DNA from: Hofstenia miamia
Taxonomy: Eukaryota; Xenacoelomorpha; Acoela
Assembly (NCBI GenBank): GCA_004352715.1
Contig: SCFE01000031.1
Span: 1,547,444 to 1,611,443, forward strand
Direction of reading: 5' to 3'
Length of the DNA: 64,000 bases
This document shows positions 10,816-24,000 of the stretch, piece by piece; the stretch's first letter is position 1, and each line of letters opens with the position of its first letter. A model generated the notes under the pieces. It worked only from the letters and a program-made list of their open reading frames with translations, was not told where the DNA came from and did no database searches. The translations under genes were made by a program, and so were the position numbers.

Positions 10816-12550
10816 TCATCACTATTAACAGAATAGTTGCTTGTTGCAAGCTTCATTGACCATTTCAACTGTGCATTAATTTTCTTAAGGAAATTCTCAT
10901 TGCTATAACAATGAAAGACTATATAATGGATTTATTGAATTTTAACTTTTGTAGGTAGCTGTTGAGAGCCTTAATTGAAATAGTCATTCTTTTAATGATA
11001 TTAAATAGCTTTTGGAAAGTAAGTAATGAATCAAATATATTTTATTTTGTAATGTTGATTTTGTAAACTTGAAATTTGGGAACTAATGTATTTGTAGAAT
11101 AGCATAGAAAAAATTGAAAATTGTCCACTACTTATAGCAGCATTGCATAATTTTGAGGAGTGTTATAGGTATTGTGATTTTCCTTTGTTTAAAAAGCAAT
11201 GTAAATTTTGCATTTCTGTTTCATTTTTTCAATTAAATCAATGCATGTGCCATCAATCCATGGCTTTGAAACATTTGGTGTATTATTTGAATATTCGAAT
11301 GAGAATATTTTTTCGATGATCTATCTAAAAAGTAACTAGTTTTTGTAAAATTTGATATCATTTCATTAGGTGTCAATGATGAATATATGTAATTCTAGAA
11401 TTCGCTTTTAAGTGATTTAAGAGTTTTTCGAAACTTTGTTGATTTTTTGTATTTTTTCCAAGATTTAGTTGGTTTAAACACATTTAGCATATTGGAATAA
11501 GTAACTATAAGTACTAAAGTTTATTAGCATTACTTCCATTTTGACAGTTAAAAAACGTAGCCTTTGCGTCAACATTGTTGATCATTTTGAAAAACACGCC
11601 ACTGCTGGAAGTATTTATGTAATGTAGGGGTATGCAAATTTTTAAGCTAGATTATAAATCTCTTAATTTAATAAAAATTTCTAATAGCCTTGGACAAAAA
11701 TATTTGACAAGGTGAACGAAAATGGGTTCCACTCAAATATTAAAGGACAATTTGAATGAAATTTCGTAAGCATTTTTTCTTGAAATTCAATATTTTACAA
11801 GTGTCAATTAGCCTAGATTTACTAGGTTCGGTTTAAATTGTTTTGCGTTAAAATTTAAATTAACTAGTAATAATTGAGATATCACAATTTGTTCAAAAAA
11901 TGCATATTTAAAATTGACGTCTTTATTGGTGCAGCACTGCATAAAAATATAAGTCAAATGCTGATGTAGTACTGCAACAGCAGGTTAAAAAAGACAATAC
12001 ACATTGCAATAAATTCACGTTTTCAAATTGTTGCTAATTAAGCCAAATGTAAAAACATATCTGTTAAAGAAACCACCCATCAGTATTTTACAAATAATTT
12101 AGAATAAACCTCACATAAGCAATGGGAAAGTACGGTATATTCACTCATATCACACTACATTTTACAATTTACAGTAAAACATGATTAGATTTTAAATTTA
12201 ACAAGGGGCTTAAAATATTATTGTTGCGTATTTTGACGCTAGAGTAGCCATTGAATATCAGCATTTGTTGACTAGTACATTTCTGCATTCTGATGAAAGA
12301 GATAATTTCATAAGCAGATAAGAAATATCATCACAATTTCAAAATAAGAGCAATTAAATTGAAATCACTCCGCTGACAGCTCTCGAACAATCTAATTGAC
12401 TGATTTACTTTTTGGAGATTTCAGTGATACTCAACAAAAACAGTGATTTCTTTAGTTCTCAGATTATATGGAACAAGGTCAGCATCTAGTAAAAGGGAAC
12501 CGTTTTTATAACTTTGCTTATTATTACACTAAAATCTAGTCTTCAAGTGC
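10816..12550. other. AT-rich stretch without recognised features
   Basis: No frame with recognisable similarity, no clear splice-bounded exon and no repeat is visible. The distal part (about 12.2-12.55 kb) may be the 5' UTR/promoter of the LINE that follows, but no element start could be located. Confidence 0.4.
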
Positions 12551-12646
12551 ATGGCAATAGCATTAATTCACTTTATTATTAACCCCTGCCCTCCGCCTGT
12601 TTTGCGCCATTTGCCATTTCAATTTAAGCATACACAATTACATTGA
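12551..12646 (+). other. Short upstream AUG frame overlapping the LINE ORF start
   Basis: The nearest upstream AUG opens a 31-codon frame beginning MAIALIHFIIN. Its TGA (12644-12646) overlaps the TTG with which the long LINE frame could begin. It is in a different frame from the long ORF. It could be a chance uORF or part of a frameshift or reinitiation arrangement; the sequence does not decide. Confidence 0.3.
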
Positions 12647-15600
12647 AACTCAAATTTGTTTTCAAAGTAAAATTATTACTCTTTACTTATATTTTCCTTA
12701 TTTCGACATTCAAATCCAATGAGGATGTCTCGCTCTTACCAGTACAGTTTTACTTCAATACATATAACTCAACTATTCGCTATTCAAAAACAGCTTTAAC
12801 TTTCTTAACCAGGCGCATTTGTATTATCATAATCGATTTAAAAAACTCATTTGTTATTTCTCTCATAATTTTCCTATTATTAGCAGTATATGGTATTGAG
12901 ACTAATCCCGGTCCGATTTTAAATTTTGAATCATACATCAAAAAATTGAATACCGGCTCAGATATTGTGAATTACGTACATTTAAATTTTCAGAATCTAA
13001 GTATTAAAAATTTCGAATATAGGGAATTCGTTTCAAATACTAAAAATGATTTAATTCTCGCAATTTCTGAAACTTGGCTAAAGATTGACGATCTAGATAG
13101 CACATGGTCTGTTAATGAAAATTTTGCACTATTTAGAAAGGATAGAGTTTTGAACAATATGTTAGGAAAATCAAAAGGTGGAGGTGTATTACTTTTAGTT
13201 CCAAAGTCATTCAATCCCAAAATACGCAACGATATTAAAAGTCCTAACACATCAAATTTTGACAGTCTATGGGTTGAAATTACTAATCCAATTAAAAATT
13301 CTAGATTTCAAAAACAATTATTAAATGTATCATACTGTCCGCATAAGAAATTTGCCAATTTTTTTATTCAACAACTAGAAGAAGAATTATCACTTGCCTG
13401 TTCTGAAAATAAAGATTTAGTACTTTTCGGAGATTGGAACCTCAATTATTTAAATGCTAATGATCAATGTAAAATGGATTTGTTCTTGAACACATTTAAT
13501 CTTGAATTGACCAATAAAACATTGCCCACTAGAATCACATCATCGAGTAGGACTCTAATTGACTACATTGCATTAGCTGAAAACAATAATACACACTTCC
13601 AGTACATCTCTTCTGAATGCCCATTCTCGGATCACTGTTTTACATCTATCAAATTTCAAAAGTCTTCTCACTCAACCCCAAAAATTACCACGAAATGGAT
13701 TAAAACTCGTGAAAAGTGTATTGAAAATATTAATAATTTTAAATCATCCCTCTCATCAGAAAATTGGTTTCCTGTATATTCTGCATCAAATATAAATGAA
13801 ATGCTAAAAAATTTCTCAGACATTTTTGAATTTTACCTCAACAGATTTTGCCCTGAAAGGAAAATAATGGTTAAATCCACAACCAAATCCAAAGCAAACA
13901 ATACTTTTTCTAACAAACCCTGGATATCTGACACTTGTAAAGCTTTAATTCGCGAAAAGAACAAAGCATATAAACATTTTATAAATTCTCGAACTAACAA
14001 GAACTTTGCTGCCTATAAAAAGGCCAGAAATGCCTCGAATATTGCATCTCGTAGGGCATTCAATGAATTTATCAAAAATGAGTATACGCGTCTTCCAAAT
14101 GAAAAGTCAAAATGGAAACTAATAAAAGAAATCACAAATTATAAGCAATCTAAATCAAACTTAATTGATGTGATTAAAGATCAAAATGGAAATAATCTAA
14201 CCGACAATTTAGAAATTTCTAATGAATTAAACAAGACTTTTGTCAACTTAGGAAATTACAACGGCCCCCTTATTAAATACAAAAACCTCTCACACAAAAT
14301 CTTTACACCTGAATTTTATTTCCGATTCTCAACTACCTATGAAATTATTAAATCGATTCTTAAGCTTAAGTCCAACAAATCAAGTGGTCCCTCAAATATC
14401 CCCTCTTGGGCTCTTAAAATGACTGCAGATATCATTGCAAGTCCTTTAAATTTCATCTTTAATGAATCTATAAAATGCAATCACTTCCCAGATTATCTAA
14501 AACTTGCTCACATTACTCCTATTTTTAAGAAAAACGATCCTTCAATTGCCACTAATTATCGACCAATTTCAATTACTTCTCCAATAAGTAAAATATTCGA
14601 AAGATTATTGCATAACCAAATAATTGAACATTTTAATAAGTATAATTTATTATCGAACACCCAATTTGGATTTCGCAAAAATTTTTCAACAACTGATGCA
14701 CTATTACATGCTACTGAAAAATGGAGAGCATCCCTCGATTCTAATAAATTTGTAGCTATAGCTTGTTTAGATCTCTCAAAAGCCTTTGATTCGATTAATC
14801 ACAACATACTTATTGAAAAACTATCTTACTTAGGATTTTCTTGTAATAGTAAGCAATTGATAACTAGTTACCTTAACCAAAGATTCCAGAGAGTTAAATT
14901 AAACGATATTTTTTCTGATTGGTTACCGGTTTACAATGGGGTGCCTCAAGGAACGATTCTAGGTCCTCTTCTTTTTAGTATTTATGTAAATGACATGCAG
15001 TCAATAACCAATTGCAATCTAATTCAATATGCCGATGACACCTGCATCTTCAGCGATAATACATCATTGCACTCAGCAGTGGAATCAATAGAATTCAATT
15101 GCAACAAATTGTCAAAATATTTTTCAATGCATAAGTTGCTAATTAATGAAGCTAAGACGGAATTTTGTATTTTGCAGCCCAATAAAAATAACTACGATGT
15201 TTCCAAAATGACTTTGAAAATTAATACTGTTAATGTACCTATTGTAGACACTTTCAAGTACTTAGGCGTAACCATTGACTCAAAGTTAAAGTTCAACACT
15301 CACATTAACATAACAGTTAGAAAACTAGCTATAGGTATAAAAAGTATGACACTAGTAGTTAAGCAATTACCACCTTGTGCAATTATTCAATTCTTCCATG
15401 CTTTTATCATGAGCCACCTTAATTATGCAAACATCTTATTTACTGATTTAAGTGATGTGCTTTATAGAAAACTTGACATTCAATTAAAATGGGCACTGAA
15501 TATCTCAGCAAAAAATTCATCGAAAACTAAACATTACATTTCTAGGTCAATTCTCTTTCCAAAACAACTCGTCATTTTAAATACCTTGCTAACATTTTTC

Positions 15601-15900
15601 AAACTAGTAAAAAATCTACCGCCTTATAATTCAATTAAATTCCCGGGATTTGCGTATAAACAGAATTCAAGATCTAAAATTTTTACATGTGTTAAGTATA
15701 AGAAAAAAGTTTTGAAGAAATCTTTCATTAATGTCGCAATTCGAACCTGGAATTCGCTACCTAAAGAAATTAAAAGCATTGAAAAATTGAAACCTTTTAA
15801 AAAGCGTTTAAAAATCTTCCTTAAGCAAAAATATATTTTAGGTACATCATGGTTAGGATTTAAATTTTACAACAATGACTATACGATAACTCGTCATTAA
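12643..15900 (+). CDS. LINE polyprotein: leader, 2A-like motif, APE endonuclease, reverse transcriptase
   Basis: This is a single uninterrupted frame of about 1085 codons. Residues 1-82 are strongly hydrophobic (LLLFTYIFLIST near residue 11; FVISLIIFLLLAV at ~70-82) and run into YGIETNPGP (83-91), a 2A-like ribosome-skipping motif that would separate leader from enzyme between G90 and P91. The APE endonuclease follows: HLNFQNLS (~114), catalytic E143 in SETWL, GDWNLN (263-268) and SDH (329-331). The RT shows NYRPISITSPISKIFERLL, motif A LDLSKAFDS (D710 and D716), GVPQGTILGPLLF, YADD (796-799) and FKYLGVTID. All catalytic residues are present, so the enzyme looks intact. The frame opens after a stop at 12625, yet its first AUG is near codon 174, inside the endonuclease. 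Initiation must therefore be non-AUG, frameshifted, or lost. Family: L2/CR1-like, by the motifs and the C-terminus. Confidence 0.92.
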   Translation: MKLKFVFKVKLLLFTYIFLISTFKSNEDVSLLPVQFYFNTYNSTIRYSKTALTFLTRRICIIIIDLKNSFVISLIIFLLLAVYGIETNPGPILNFESYIKKLNTGSDIVNYVHLNFQNLSIKNFEYREFVSNTKNDLILAISETWLKIDDLDSTWSVNENFALFRKDRVLNNMLGKSKGGGVLLLVPKSFNPKIRNDIKSPNTSNFDSLWVEITNPIKNSRFQKQLLNVSYCPHKKFANFFIQQLEEELSLACSENKDLVLFGDWNLNYLNANDQCKMDLFLNTFNLELTNKTLPTRITSSSRTLIDYIALAENNNTHFQYISSECPFSDHCFTSIKFQKSSHSTPKITTKWIKTREKCIENINNFKSSLSSENWFPVYSASNINEMLKNFSDIFEFYLNRFCPERKIMVKSTTKSKANNTFSNKPWISDTCKALIREKNKAYKHFINSRTNKNFAAYKKARNASNIASRRAFNEFIKNEYTRLPNEKSKWKLIKEITNYKQSKSNLIDVIKDQNGNNLTDNLEISNELNKTFVNLGNYNGPLIKYKNLSHKIFTPEFYFRFSTTYEIIKSILKLKSNKSSGPSNIPSWALKMTADIIASPLNFIFNESIKCNHFPDYLKLAHITPIFKKNDPSIATNYRPISITSPISKIFERLLHNQIIEHFNKYNLLSNTQFGFRKNFSTTDALLHATEKWRASLDSNKFVAIACLDLSKAFDSINHNILIEKLSYLGFSCNSKQLITSYLNQRFQRVKLNDIFSDWLPVYNGVPQGTILGPLLFSIYVNDMQSITNCNLIQYADDTCIFSDNTSLHSAVESIEFNCNKLSKYFSMHKLLINEAKTEFCILQPNKNNYDVSKMTLKINTVNVPIVDTFKYLGVTIDSKLKFNTHINITVRKLAIGIKSMTLVVKQLPPCAIIQFFHAFIMSHLNYANILFTDLSDVLYRKLDIQLKWALNISAKNSSKTKHYISRSILFPKQLVILNTLLTFFKLVKNLPPYNSIKFPGFAYKQNSRSKIFTCVKYKKKVLKKSFINVAIRTWNSLPKEIKSIEKLKPFKKRLKIFLKQKYILGTSWLGFKFYNNDYTITRH

Positions 15901-16055
15901 AATAGCAATATAAAGTAATTCATCCATAGCCTGTAAGAATTGTTACTTTTTGTAATGTATGTTGATTTGTAGATTGGTTACTTTTTGTAATTTATGACGC
16001 TATTCAGATAAACTATCAGTTATTGAATTGTAAACATTTATCTGTATATAGAATC

Positions 16056-16073
16056 TCTTATCTTATCTTATCT
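16056..16073 (+). repeat. TCTTA tandem tail of the LINE
   Basis: Just over three copies of TCTTA end the element. Short 3' microsatellites are used by L2/CR1-like elements for target-primed reverse transcription in place of poly(A). Confidence 0.7.
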
Positions 16074-16074
16074 A

Positions 16075-17743
16075 GTATTTTCGATTTTTTTAAATTTAAC
16101 GGCAAATCAAAATTTTCATGGCAAGTTTTGACAAATTTTCCTAAATGAAGCATTCGAATTTTAAATATACTATACTTCACACTTGATTTTTAATATGAAC
16201 AACTATAATACACATTAAATTGAATGCCTATTATAATTTATGCCAGAATTTGATGCATTATACAAAATGCATAAAATTACACTCAAGAATATTCGAAATT
16301 ATAAAACATAATGCAGCCTTGTATTCAAATAAAAGTAGTTTTGTAATACCTATATTTGTATATCAATATTTGAATCAGATTTCTAAAGAATTAAACAAAT
16401 AAATTATTTAAATTCAAATTTTACTCCTTGATTTATACAGCAGAGGAAATTAGATGAAAATTTTAAGCTTCATTTTGATTCACAATATTTCTATGTTCAA
16501 ATTACAGATAATAAATAATCAACAAAAAATAAGATAAGTGATAATTTCATAATAGGACATTTTTAAAATACATTTAAAAATATTCACTAAAAACAACTTT
16601 ATTAACAGAAACTGAAACTGTACAAAGCAGCAGGTCCATTGGGGTGTTCAAACCTAAAAACAATGCAAATAGTTTTAAAAGTCGTACAAATATTAAAAGA
16701 AAAACAATCAAAATGGTCATTTAAGTAATATGACAATGGCATACCTTGTTAAAAAGCTGCAACTGTCGTAAAAATTAAAAACTACCAAACGCTTCAGTCT
16801 CTCGACGGCATTACATTATGACACAACCTAATACAATAACCCACTGTATTGTTAGAAACACAATTTTGAAATGGTTTTAATAATATTAATATCATACACT
16901 ATAAATAAGAGATTTTGTTACTAAAAGCAGAATGATGAATATTTGATAACATTAACAAAATTAAAAAGTTTTTATTATAAATTACAAAGAATTATTGAAA
17001 AATATAACTGTTAAAATTTCGTGTACGAGTAAATTGCCAATGTTTAGAAACGACAAATTTTCTAAAAATATGATTAAATATATTTCTAAGAAAACGCAAA
17101 TAGAAAGAATACACAATTCTTAATGATTCCGCTAAGTGAAATGTAAGCATTTTTTCAAAATATAGTTAATTCATATAAAATTAAAATATAATTGGGAAAG
17201 AGATTAACTTAAATCCGAAGGCATTCAATGAATCCAACGCGATCGATTAGTTAATCCCACTTCCAAACTACATGTCTATTAAATGTTGTACCTTGAGTTA
17301 TCACTGGCAAACAGCATCATGAGTTATCGATGGTAAGATTGACATATTGTCACTGATTCATGCTAATATTTAACTAAGTAAAATAAGAGAAAAAGATCAC
17401 AAGTTCATTTCATTCAAACATGATATTGGGAATTCAAGAGAAATTAATTTCGAAAAATACTACTTTGGTTTTAGGACCATATGGGGACAGATTTTAAATA
17501 AATGAGAAATACTAGAAATATTTGAAACCATCTACATCACGCTCAAGGGATAAAATTCTTGGAGAAATATTTGGTACTCTGCCTAACAATGACTTACAAT
17601 TAAAAGAAATAAGAATACCAAAAGAATTATAGAGAAGCAGGAATATGGAGACTACGATGAAATGAATGCTTGCTCTTAGCAGGTGCTAGGCATTAGACTT
17701 ACGTTTAACTGATGCGGGTGCCCAGTTGGGCTGCATAAACCTG
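16075..17743. other. Intergenic/3' UTR region of the LUC7L3-like gene
   Basis: No coding segment is recognised. On the minus strand AATAAA occurs at 16603-16598 and could be a polyadenylation signal for the LUC7L3-like gene, implying a ~1.1-kb 3' UTR. Nearer alternatives may exist. Confidence 0.35.
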
Positions 17744-18006
17744 TTAACGCCGCGGAGAGCTGTAATCACGACGACGATCCTTGGAACGTCTTCTTGTGTG
17801 ACTTCGGCTTCTGGAGCGACCTATTAAAATATCAATAAGTGTCGCACAGAGTAATCTAAGTTAAGTAGTAAGGTTAATTAAATCCAAGATTTTAGTATTA
17901 TAGTCTTAGCTAAAGCAATGCATAAAAATTACGGTGTCTGGACGATCGAGGGCTTCTGGATCGACTGCGTTTTGAATCTTTACGTTTAGAATGTTCGTTG
18001 CGACGT
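17744..18006 (-). CDS. LUC7L3: LUC7L3-like gene, terminal RS-domain exons
   Basis: Exon 18006-17933 encodes RRRNEHSKRKDSKRSRSRSP and exon 17820-17744 encodes RSRSRSHTRRRSKDRRRDYS, then PRR and TAA at 17746-17744. Acceptors are TTTTTAG and TTTAATAG; the phases (2 then 1) join correctly. RS tails of this kind mediate SR-protein contacts in the spliceosome. Confidence 0.9.
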
Positions 18007-21000
18007 CTAAAAATTGCAAAATTAAAACATTTTTACACTAAGCTCGGTAACAAGTAAAATGAATGTGAAACTTCGATATTGCAACTATGCATACAAAAAA
18101 TAATGCGCAAATTGAGAGATATTCAGACTTTAATACTTGTCTTTTACTAAAAATGATTTATTACAGAAATTTTCAAATGAAAGTCTAGAATGACGCACTG
18201 AAAGAATGCTAACGAAAAAATACTAACAAATACAGTGCAAATTCAGTTTCAAAGGCATATTAGGCCTGTCTACCACAAATTATAGTTTTTCCTTTGTTTC
18301 CATACTTCGATGCGCATACAATGCACAATACACTATTATTAATAGGCATTATGTATTAAATCTTTTGGCCTATCATGCATATATGCGTCACGAATTCAAA
18401 TTTACTGTCCCAGTGAAGATTTTCTATGCATGGCCCCTGTATATTTGGTTTGTTTTATATAATGTATTGAATGCGACATATTTAAATGTCACTTTCATTT
18501 TCGCCAATACAATTTTATGTAAGTTATTATTTCAATATTTCTAAAATATTTATCAAAAACATTTAATTAAATAATTTCCTAAATTAACATTTTGTACTAA
18601 ATTGAATGAAGCGCGTTAAAATGTTTAGATATCGTTGATTTGTATTGACTGGATTGCGCACTAACACACTAATTTATTTTAACTATAGCATCGCTGAAAT
18701 TTTTGTATACCTTAAACCGCGGATGCCGCTAATTTGACGGCGTTCCTTAATACTTTGTATTGTGGTTATTATTGCCATTTATCTAATTCCCAACAAAACA
18801 TTTGAATCATAGATTCAAAAGATTGCTTTATCCATCTCTAAAAATTCAGTTCTCATGTTTCATTTCAAAAGGGTACAGGAGAAAATTATCATCAATTATA
18901 CAGCTGTTGGAAGTGACTTTCAAAATTTTGCTTGAAGTAAAAGGTCTATAATAAATTTTCCGCAAATACAGCACATGACCTTTGTCCTGTTTTTGAGTTT
19001 GCTCACATGACATTGCTTTCGTTTTCCTAACAAAGATGCATCATTTGAAGAAGTATATGCTATACAACAGGTGGAGTCACAGTTTGCTGGTAAGGATATC
19101 AGCTGTTCGCTCAAAAGTGATATAAAAATTTCGACAAGGAATATTTTTTCCGTGCACAGCTTAAATAATATTCATTAATTTATACCACAAACATCGAGAA
19201 GATTCAGTGTTCCAAATTGACAAGACAAATGCAACATGCTCAAAACACAAACCGATTTTTTATTTGTAAATTGTGAAAATTTTGCAATGAGAGTTCACAA
19301 TATTATTTTTTTAATTTTTGTCATGTCTTTGGGCAATATCTATTGTTTTTCCACACAACATATAATAGGTTTTCTTCAGAATTTATGAATCAGTATTTCT
19401 CCAGTTTTGTATACATGTTTGTGAAAATTAGTACAAATGTCAAACTTTTCATTCTAAATACGATTTTTTAAACTTTGCCTGTAAACAGGATGAGAGGAAG
19501 ATTATGTTTGATAAAAAATATTCAAGCGGAACTTGAAATCATAATAAAAAAATTAACCATCTTGAATAATCACAAAAATATTTTTACTATGACCGTAATG
19601 CTTGAGATATTAATCACGAAATTTCAAGTTAGCAGGAAATTGACGGTATCCATGTTTAATGTAAAGCCTGTTCCAAAACCAAAAATTTATGGGCACGCTT
19701 CAAATGCCAGTTAATGAATATTTTTGGGTGAATAAATGTCACTGAAATTCAAAAACTTCATAGAAAAACTATTTACACAATAATACTTTTTGCAGACCGT
19801 CAAGTCCTAGTGTTAACTGTGACCCACTTTTCTTATTGTCTCACATTTCAATGAGAATTAGTAAAAAATATTAGCATCCCTCTGGAAAGTACATGTTTTT
19901 CTCTTTATGCATGTGTGTTGCTATCACACCTTGATTGCGTGATCACTGACAAACAATCAATCATATTTCAATGAAAAACATATATATGTGGCATTACCAG
20001 TCATATCATTAATATTTATACTAAACCGAGTGCGAAATATCGGAAATAATCGTGACTTATAAAGTAAAATTGTTGCATCAATTGTTATTTTAAGTGAAGA
20101 TAATGTCAGTCAAAGAACTATTGTTATACGTCTTAGTATCGCTCAATATTCAGAGACAAGTGAGTTTGGAGTCAGGAAACGTACTGGGCGGAGGCGCTGC
20201 ACGACAGCAAGAACAGACAACAACATGATCTACAGATACCGCATTATAATGCACTACTATAGAATAACAAATATTTTTACTTTAAAATTAAGCATTTTTA
20301 GGAAGTGAAGGCACATTCCAAAAGGCCTTTAGAGCTAAGCGAGTTAATGATTGCCCATTTGCGCATAATGCAATTTTAATGAACTTTCAGTTATCTGGTA
20401 CTATTACATATCCGGATAGAAGAAAATGAAAATTTGAAGCTGCTCGGATAATATCAATTTTTAAATTTCTAGGGCCAAAAATATTTTTAGAACGGCCCGT
20501 ATTACAAAAATATATATTATATTACACAGTTTAACTTATAAAGAATTAATCAACAAAAATGTAAAAAATCAGCATTGTCAATTAGCAGACTAATTTTGAT
20601 ATATCAATAATAAAGTAATACCTGTCCCTGCTTCTGGATCGCCTTTCTTTTGAGCGACGACGTGAAGAATGTGAATGATGATGGCGTTCTCTACTTTTAG
20701 ATCTCTTTTTCCTTTCACGACTACGGGACCTATAAATGCAATGTTCTAAAATATACAAAACATTCTTTGTAAAAGAAAGCTTAAGAGGAAATTGTGTTAC
20801 TGCTGAAAGTAATTTTCATGTGCTAATTATAGATAACAATAGATTTTGGTATACTAACAATCTTAAGGCATTAAATTTCTCCAAATACACGACATACAAA
20901 AGGGATTAAATTAATATCATACGTGAGATTAATCTAGTGGACAGTCATCATCTCTGCATTTTGAGGGAAAAGGATAATTTCAGATTAACAAAGGAACCAG

Positions 21001-24000
21001 GGGGTACAGATTTCTCATATCATAACAAGGCAAAATGATTTATTGAAAATATTTCACACGTTACTGATTTTATTATTTCCCGTATGTTAATGTTACAAGC
21101 CATTACTAACGTCAATCATATTTACTATCAACGATATGAACACCATGATCATTCTCAGAGGAAATCTTCCTTTCAGAACACTAACAATATTTAAGCTTGA
21201 TTAAATTGGCTATTAAATATAGAACTTGTTATTAGAAATCTCCAAAAGGTAGATCACAGATTTGTCTTAAACTAAGATAACCAACACTTTCTCTGGCAAA
21301 CAATTTACTTCTGAATCCCAGCAAAATAAAATCTTCAGCTGGCAACGGCGAAAAGTGCTTAGATGAACCAGTCGATATTTCAACTACTCTTAATTATAAT
21401 AAAACAGAGTTTGGAGCAGCTATTTTTGCACATAACAACCTTAACATTGTAGACGAACATTTTTAAAAGTTCCCAAGGGTTTGATAGGATTACTATCAGA
21501 GCTGAGATAGAAGGGGAGCGCAGGGGCACGCCGTCCCCCATATATTTTTTTTGAAAATTTCGGGGACGCAAGTACAAATTTGGATAAAAAGTGGACTAAA
21601 ATTCATTTTAAAATTTGAGAGGTCAGTATAAGTTTGCAAGTATTGGCAAAACTCATTTTAAAGGCGTAGAATTAAGTGCATTCATTTCGCGAACCGGCTA
21701 TGTTAGTTTCAATCATGTGCAAGCGCTAATTGATCATCTAGAGTTCGATTTCAATCAGATGATGAGAACAGGGAAGTAATTGGCCTACTTAATGTTTTGG
21801 ATCCCGGTACTTGAACAGCAAAAGTAGATCCGCATTGGCTAGACGGAGAACAGAAATTATCTAAATCTCTGTGAAAGGCTTTATATTATTACCCTGTTCA
21901 GAGATTATTTTGCAATGTAATGTCAGTTCCCAAAAACATCTCAAACTTCCTCCCGTCTGAATGTTGTTTACTTGCAAATTACAAGTGCACGTAATCCTGC
22001 CAAAATTAATGCACGTATGTTTGTATCTTTAAATTGGCCACCCATAGCTGTGAAATGCTGACAGCTCAGTTACTACAAGACAATTACATCATCGCGCGGC
22101 GATTGAAATTGCAGTAATAGAAGATGGCACTTACTAGTGCAAGTCAATTATCAAAAGTGCAATCTTTTTCTATTTGATGTTATTTGCAATATATTAAAGA
22201 ATTTTAAAACGTTGCTATCGGCTATATTTTTATCTTTAAACTGTTGTGTTAAATTGAAAAAGTCAACAGCCAGCAGATGAATACTAATAGTATACTCATT
22301 TTTTGTATCGGTTGTGAAGAGGAATATAAACCCATTAATTTACGTCACATCAACCCAAAAATGACAGAGTAAACACTATTATGTTAAAAGTTTTCTGGTA
22401 AAAATTGGAGAACTTAGCGCTCCCGCCCCCTTATATTTTTAGCATCTCACCCTGATTTCTATAGATATTGTCGTAAAATTTACATATATTTGTCAAACGA
22501 ATAAAAGTGTAGTTAATACACTATCTTTGAAAACTTTTCAATTGCAATAATTATTGATAAAAAGCAAAGTAAACTTTTAGTTTAAACATATATGTGTTTA
22601 GTTAAGGGAATAAATTTTATCAAAAGAATTAAGATTGAAGGAGTTCAATGCCAATAAGGGTGCAGAGAAAGAAATAGAAACCTCAAATTCTAAGGACAAA
22701 ATAAAAACTCAGAGAGATCGGCATTAAAATAATTACTTAGTATTGGAAAATTTAATTTAAAATAAGATTTTAAGTTAACATAGAAATTTCAATTTAGAGT
22801 GTTTCGGAATCAGCTAAATAATGACAATGCTCCGCGGACGAACGAATGCTTAAAAAAGCATCAAAATAAAATTTTTCCAAATGCAATAGACGTTTTTTAC
22901 AAAAGCATTTTTTTGAAATTTATCAATATCGGTCATTTTGAACATGCACTGTCACAATAAAATATACTTTGAACAAATTTGATAAGAGTGGTTAATACTT
23001 GACAGTGATTTTTGCTAAAAGCCTAACTATGCCTCACATATTCAGTATCTACAGCATATCTTCAGGCCAGCCTGGTTCTTTGCTATTGCACAGCAACACA
23101 CCGATGCGGTTTCTTTCAAGATGTTGATTGAGGCATTCACTGATAAAACTATATTTAGATGGTACATTATTTTCTGTCCATAGAGTCGGCTTTCTTTTAA
23201 TCATGGAATTCCTATTATTCTCTTCCATATTGGAATCACTCTAATTGATATTTTACTCTCATCAATTAAGGCTTCTCATAGTGAATCGCAACAGTGCTTG
23301 AGATGATAATAAGCCTTTTAACTTAAAAAGCTAACAAAAAACATTTAAACTTCTCACAACCCAATTTTTTTCGCATGTCTATCTCAAACCACATTAAAAG
23401 CCTTCCAATTCCTTAACGGCGTTTACTGAAATGCATTTGGTAAAAAGCATTAGAAGATGAATCTCTGCATTAGTTATTTAACAATTTATAGCTTAAATTT
23501 TTTAAAAATATGTTAAGGATAACAAATGTGCCTAAATTACAAAAAATATAACAATGTCAGGAGAAAAGCTTATTAAACTAGATCGTGCAACAGCCTGTGA
23601 ATATTCATTGTTAGCAAAGTATAAAAAACATTAAATAGCATTTTCTATATCAACAATATATACAAGGTGGCCCGAAATCTATACAAAATTTAAAATTTTT
23701 TTTTTAGCAAATTTGATTTGTGTTTTAAGTGGTAAATGCGAGTTGTAATCGTGAACTGTACAGTGTGTGTCATAAGTTACGCACGATTTTAATAGACTAA
23801 ATATGTATAACCACATGGATGGACCAATCAAATTAAAATAAATGCAGTTGATATACACGCGTGCATGCATATTACCCAATTAAAACCCTGTGTTACTTAT
23901 AACTCACTCTGTATATAGCTTGTGTAAACTTATGATAACTGTAATTGATATTGAACTTAAGATGGCATTGTCAATTTATGAGTGAGAAAAAATTGCATCC

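Larger units (their letters stand above)
12600..16074 (+). mobile_element. Nearly full-length L2/CR1-like LINE
   Basis: The element comprises the long ORF, a ~155-bp 3' UTR and a terminal TTATC-type repeat (16056-16073), the tail style of L2/CR1-group LINEs, which lack poly(A). The 5' boundary is uncertain, and no target-site duplication was found. Decayed relatives lie at 797-1020, 2070-2575, 4427-5560 and 10480-10815, but their 3' UTRs differ, so this copy is a separate, younger subfamily. An intact 3.2-kb frame implies recent insertion. Confidence 0.8.

Noticed and set aside
12990-13250. Minus-strand frame opposite the LINE endonuclease
   Set aside because: Shadow of the intact plus-strand coding sequence.
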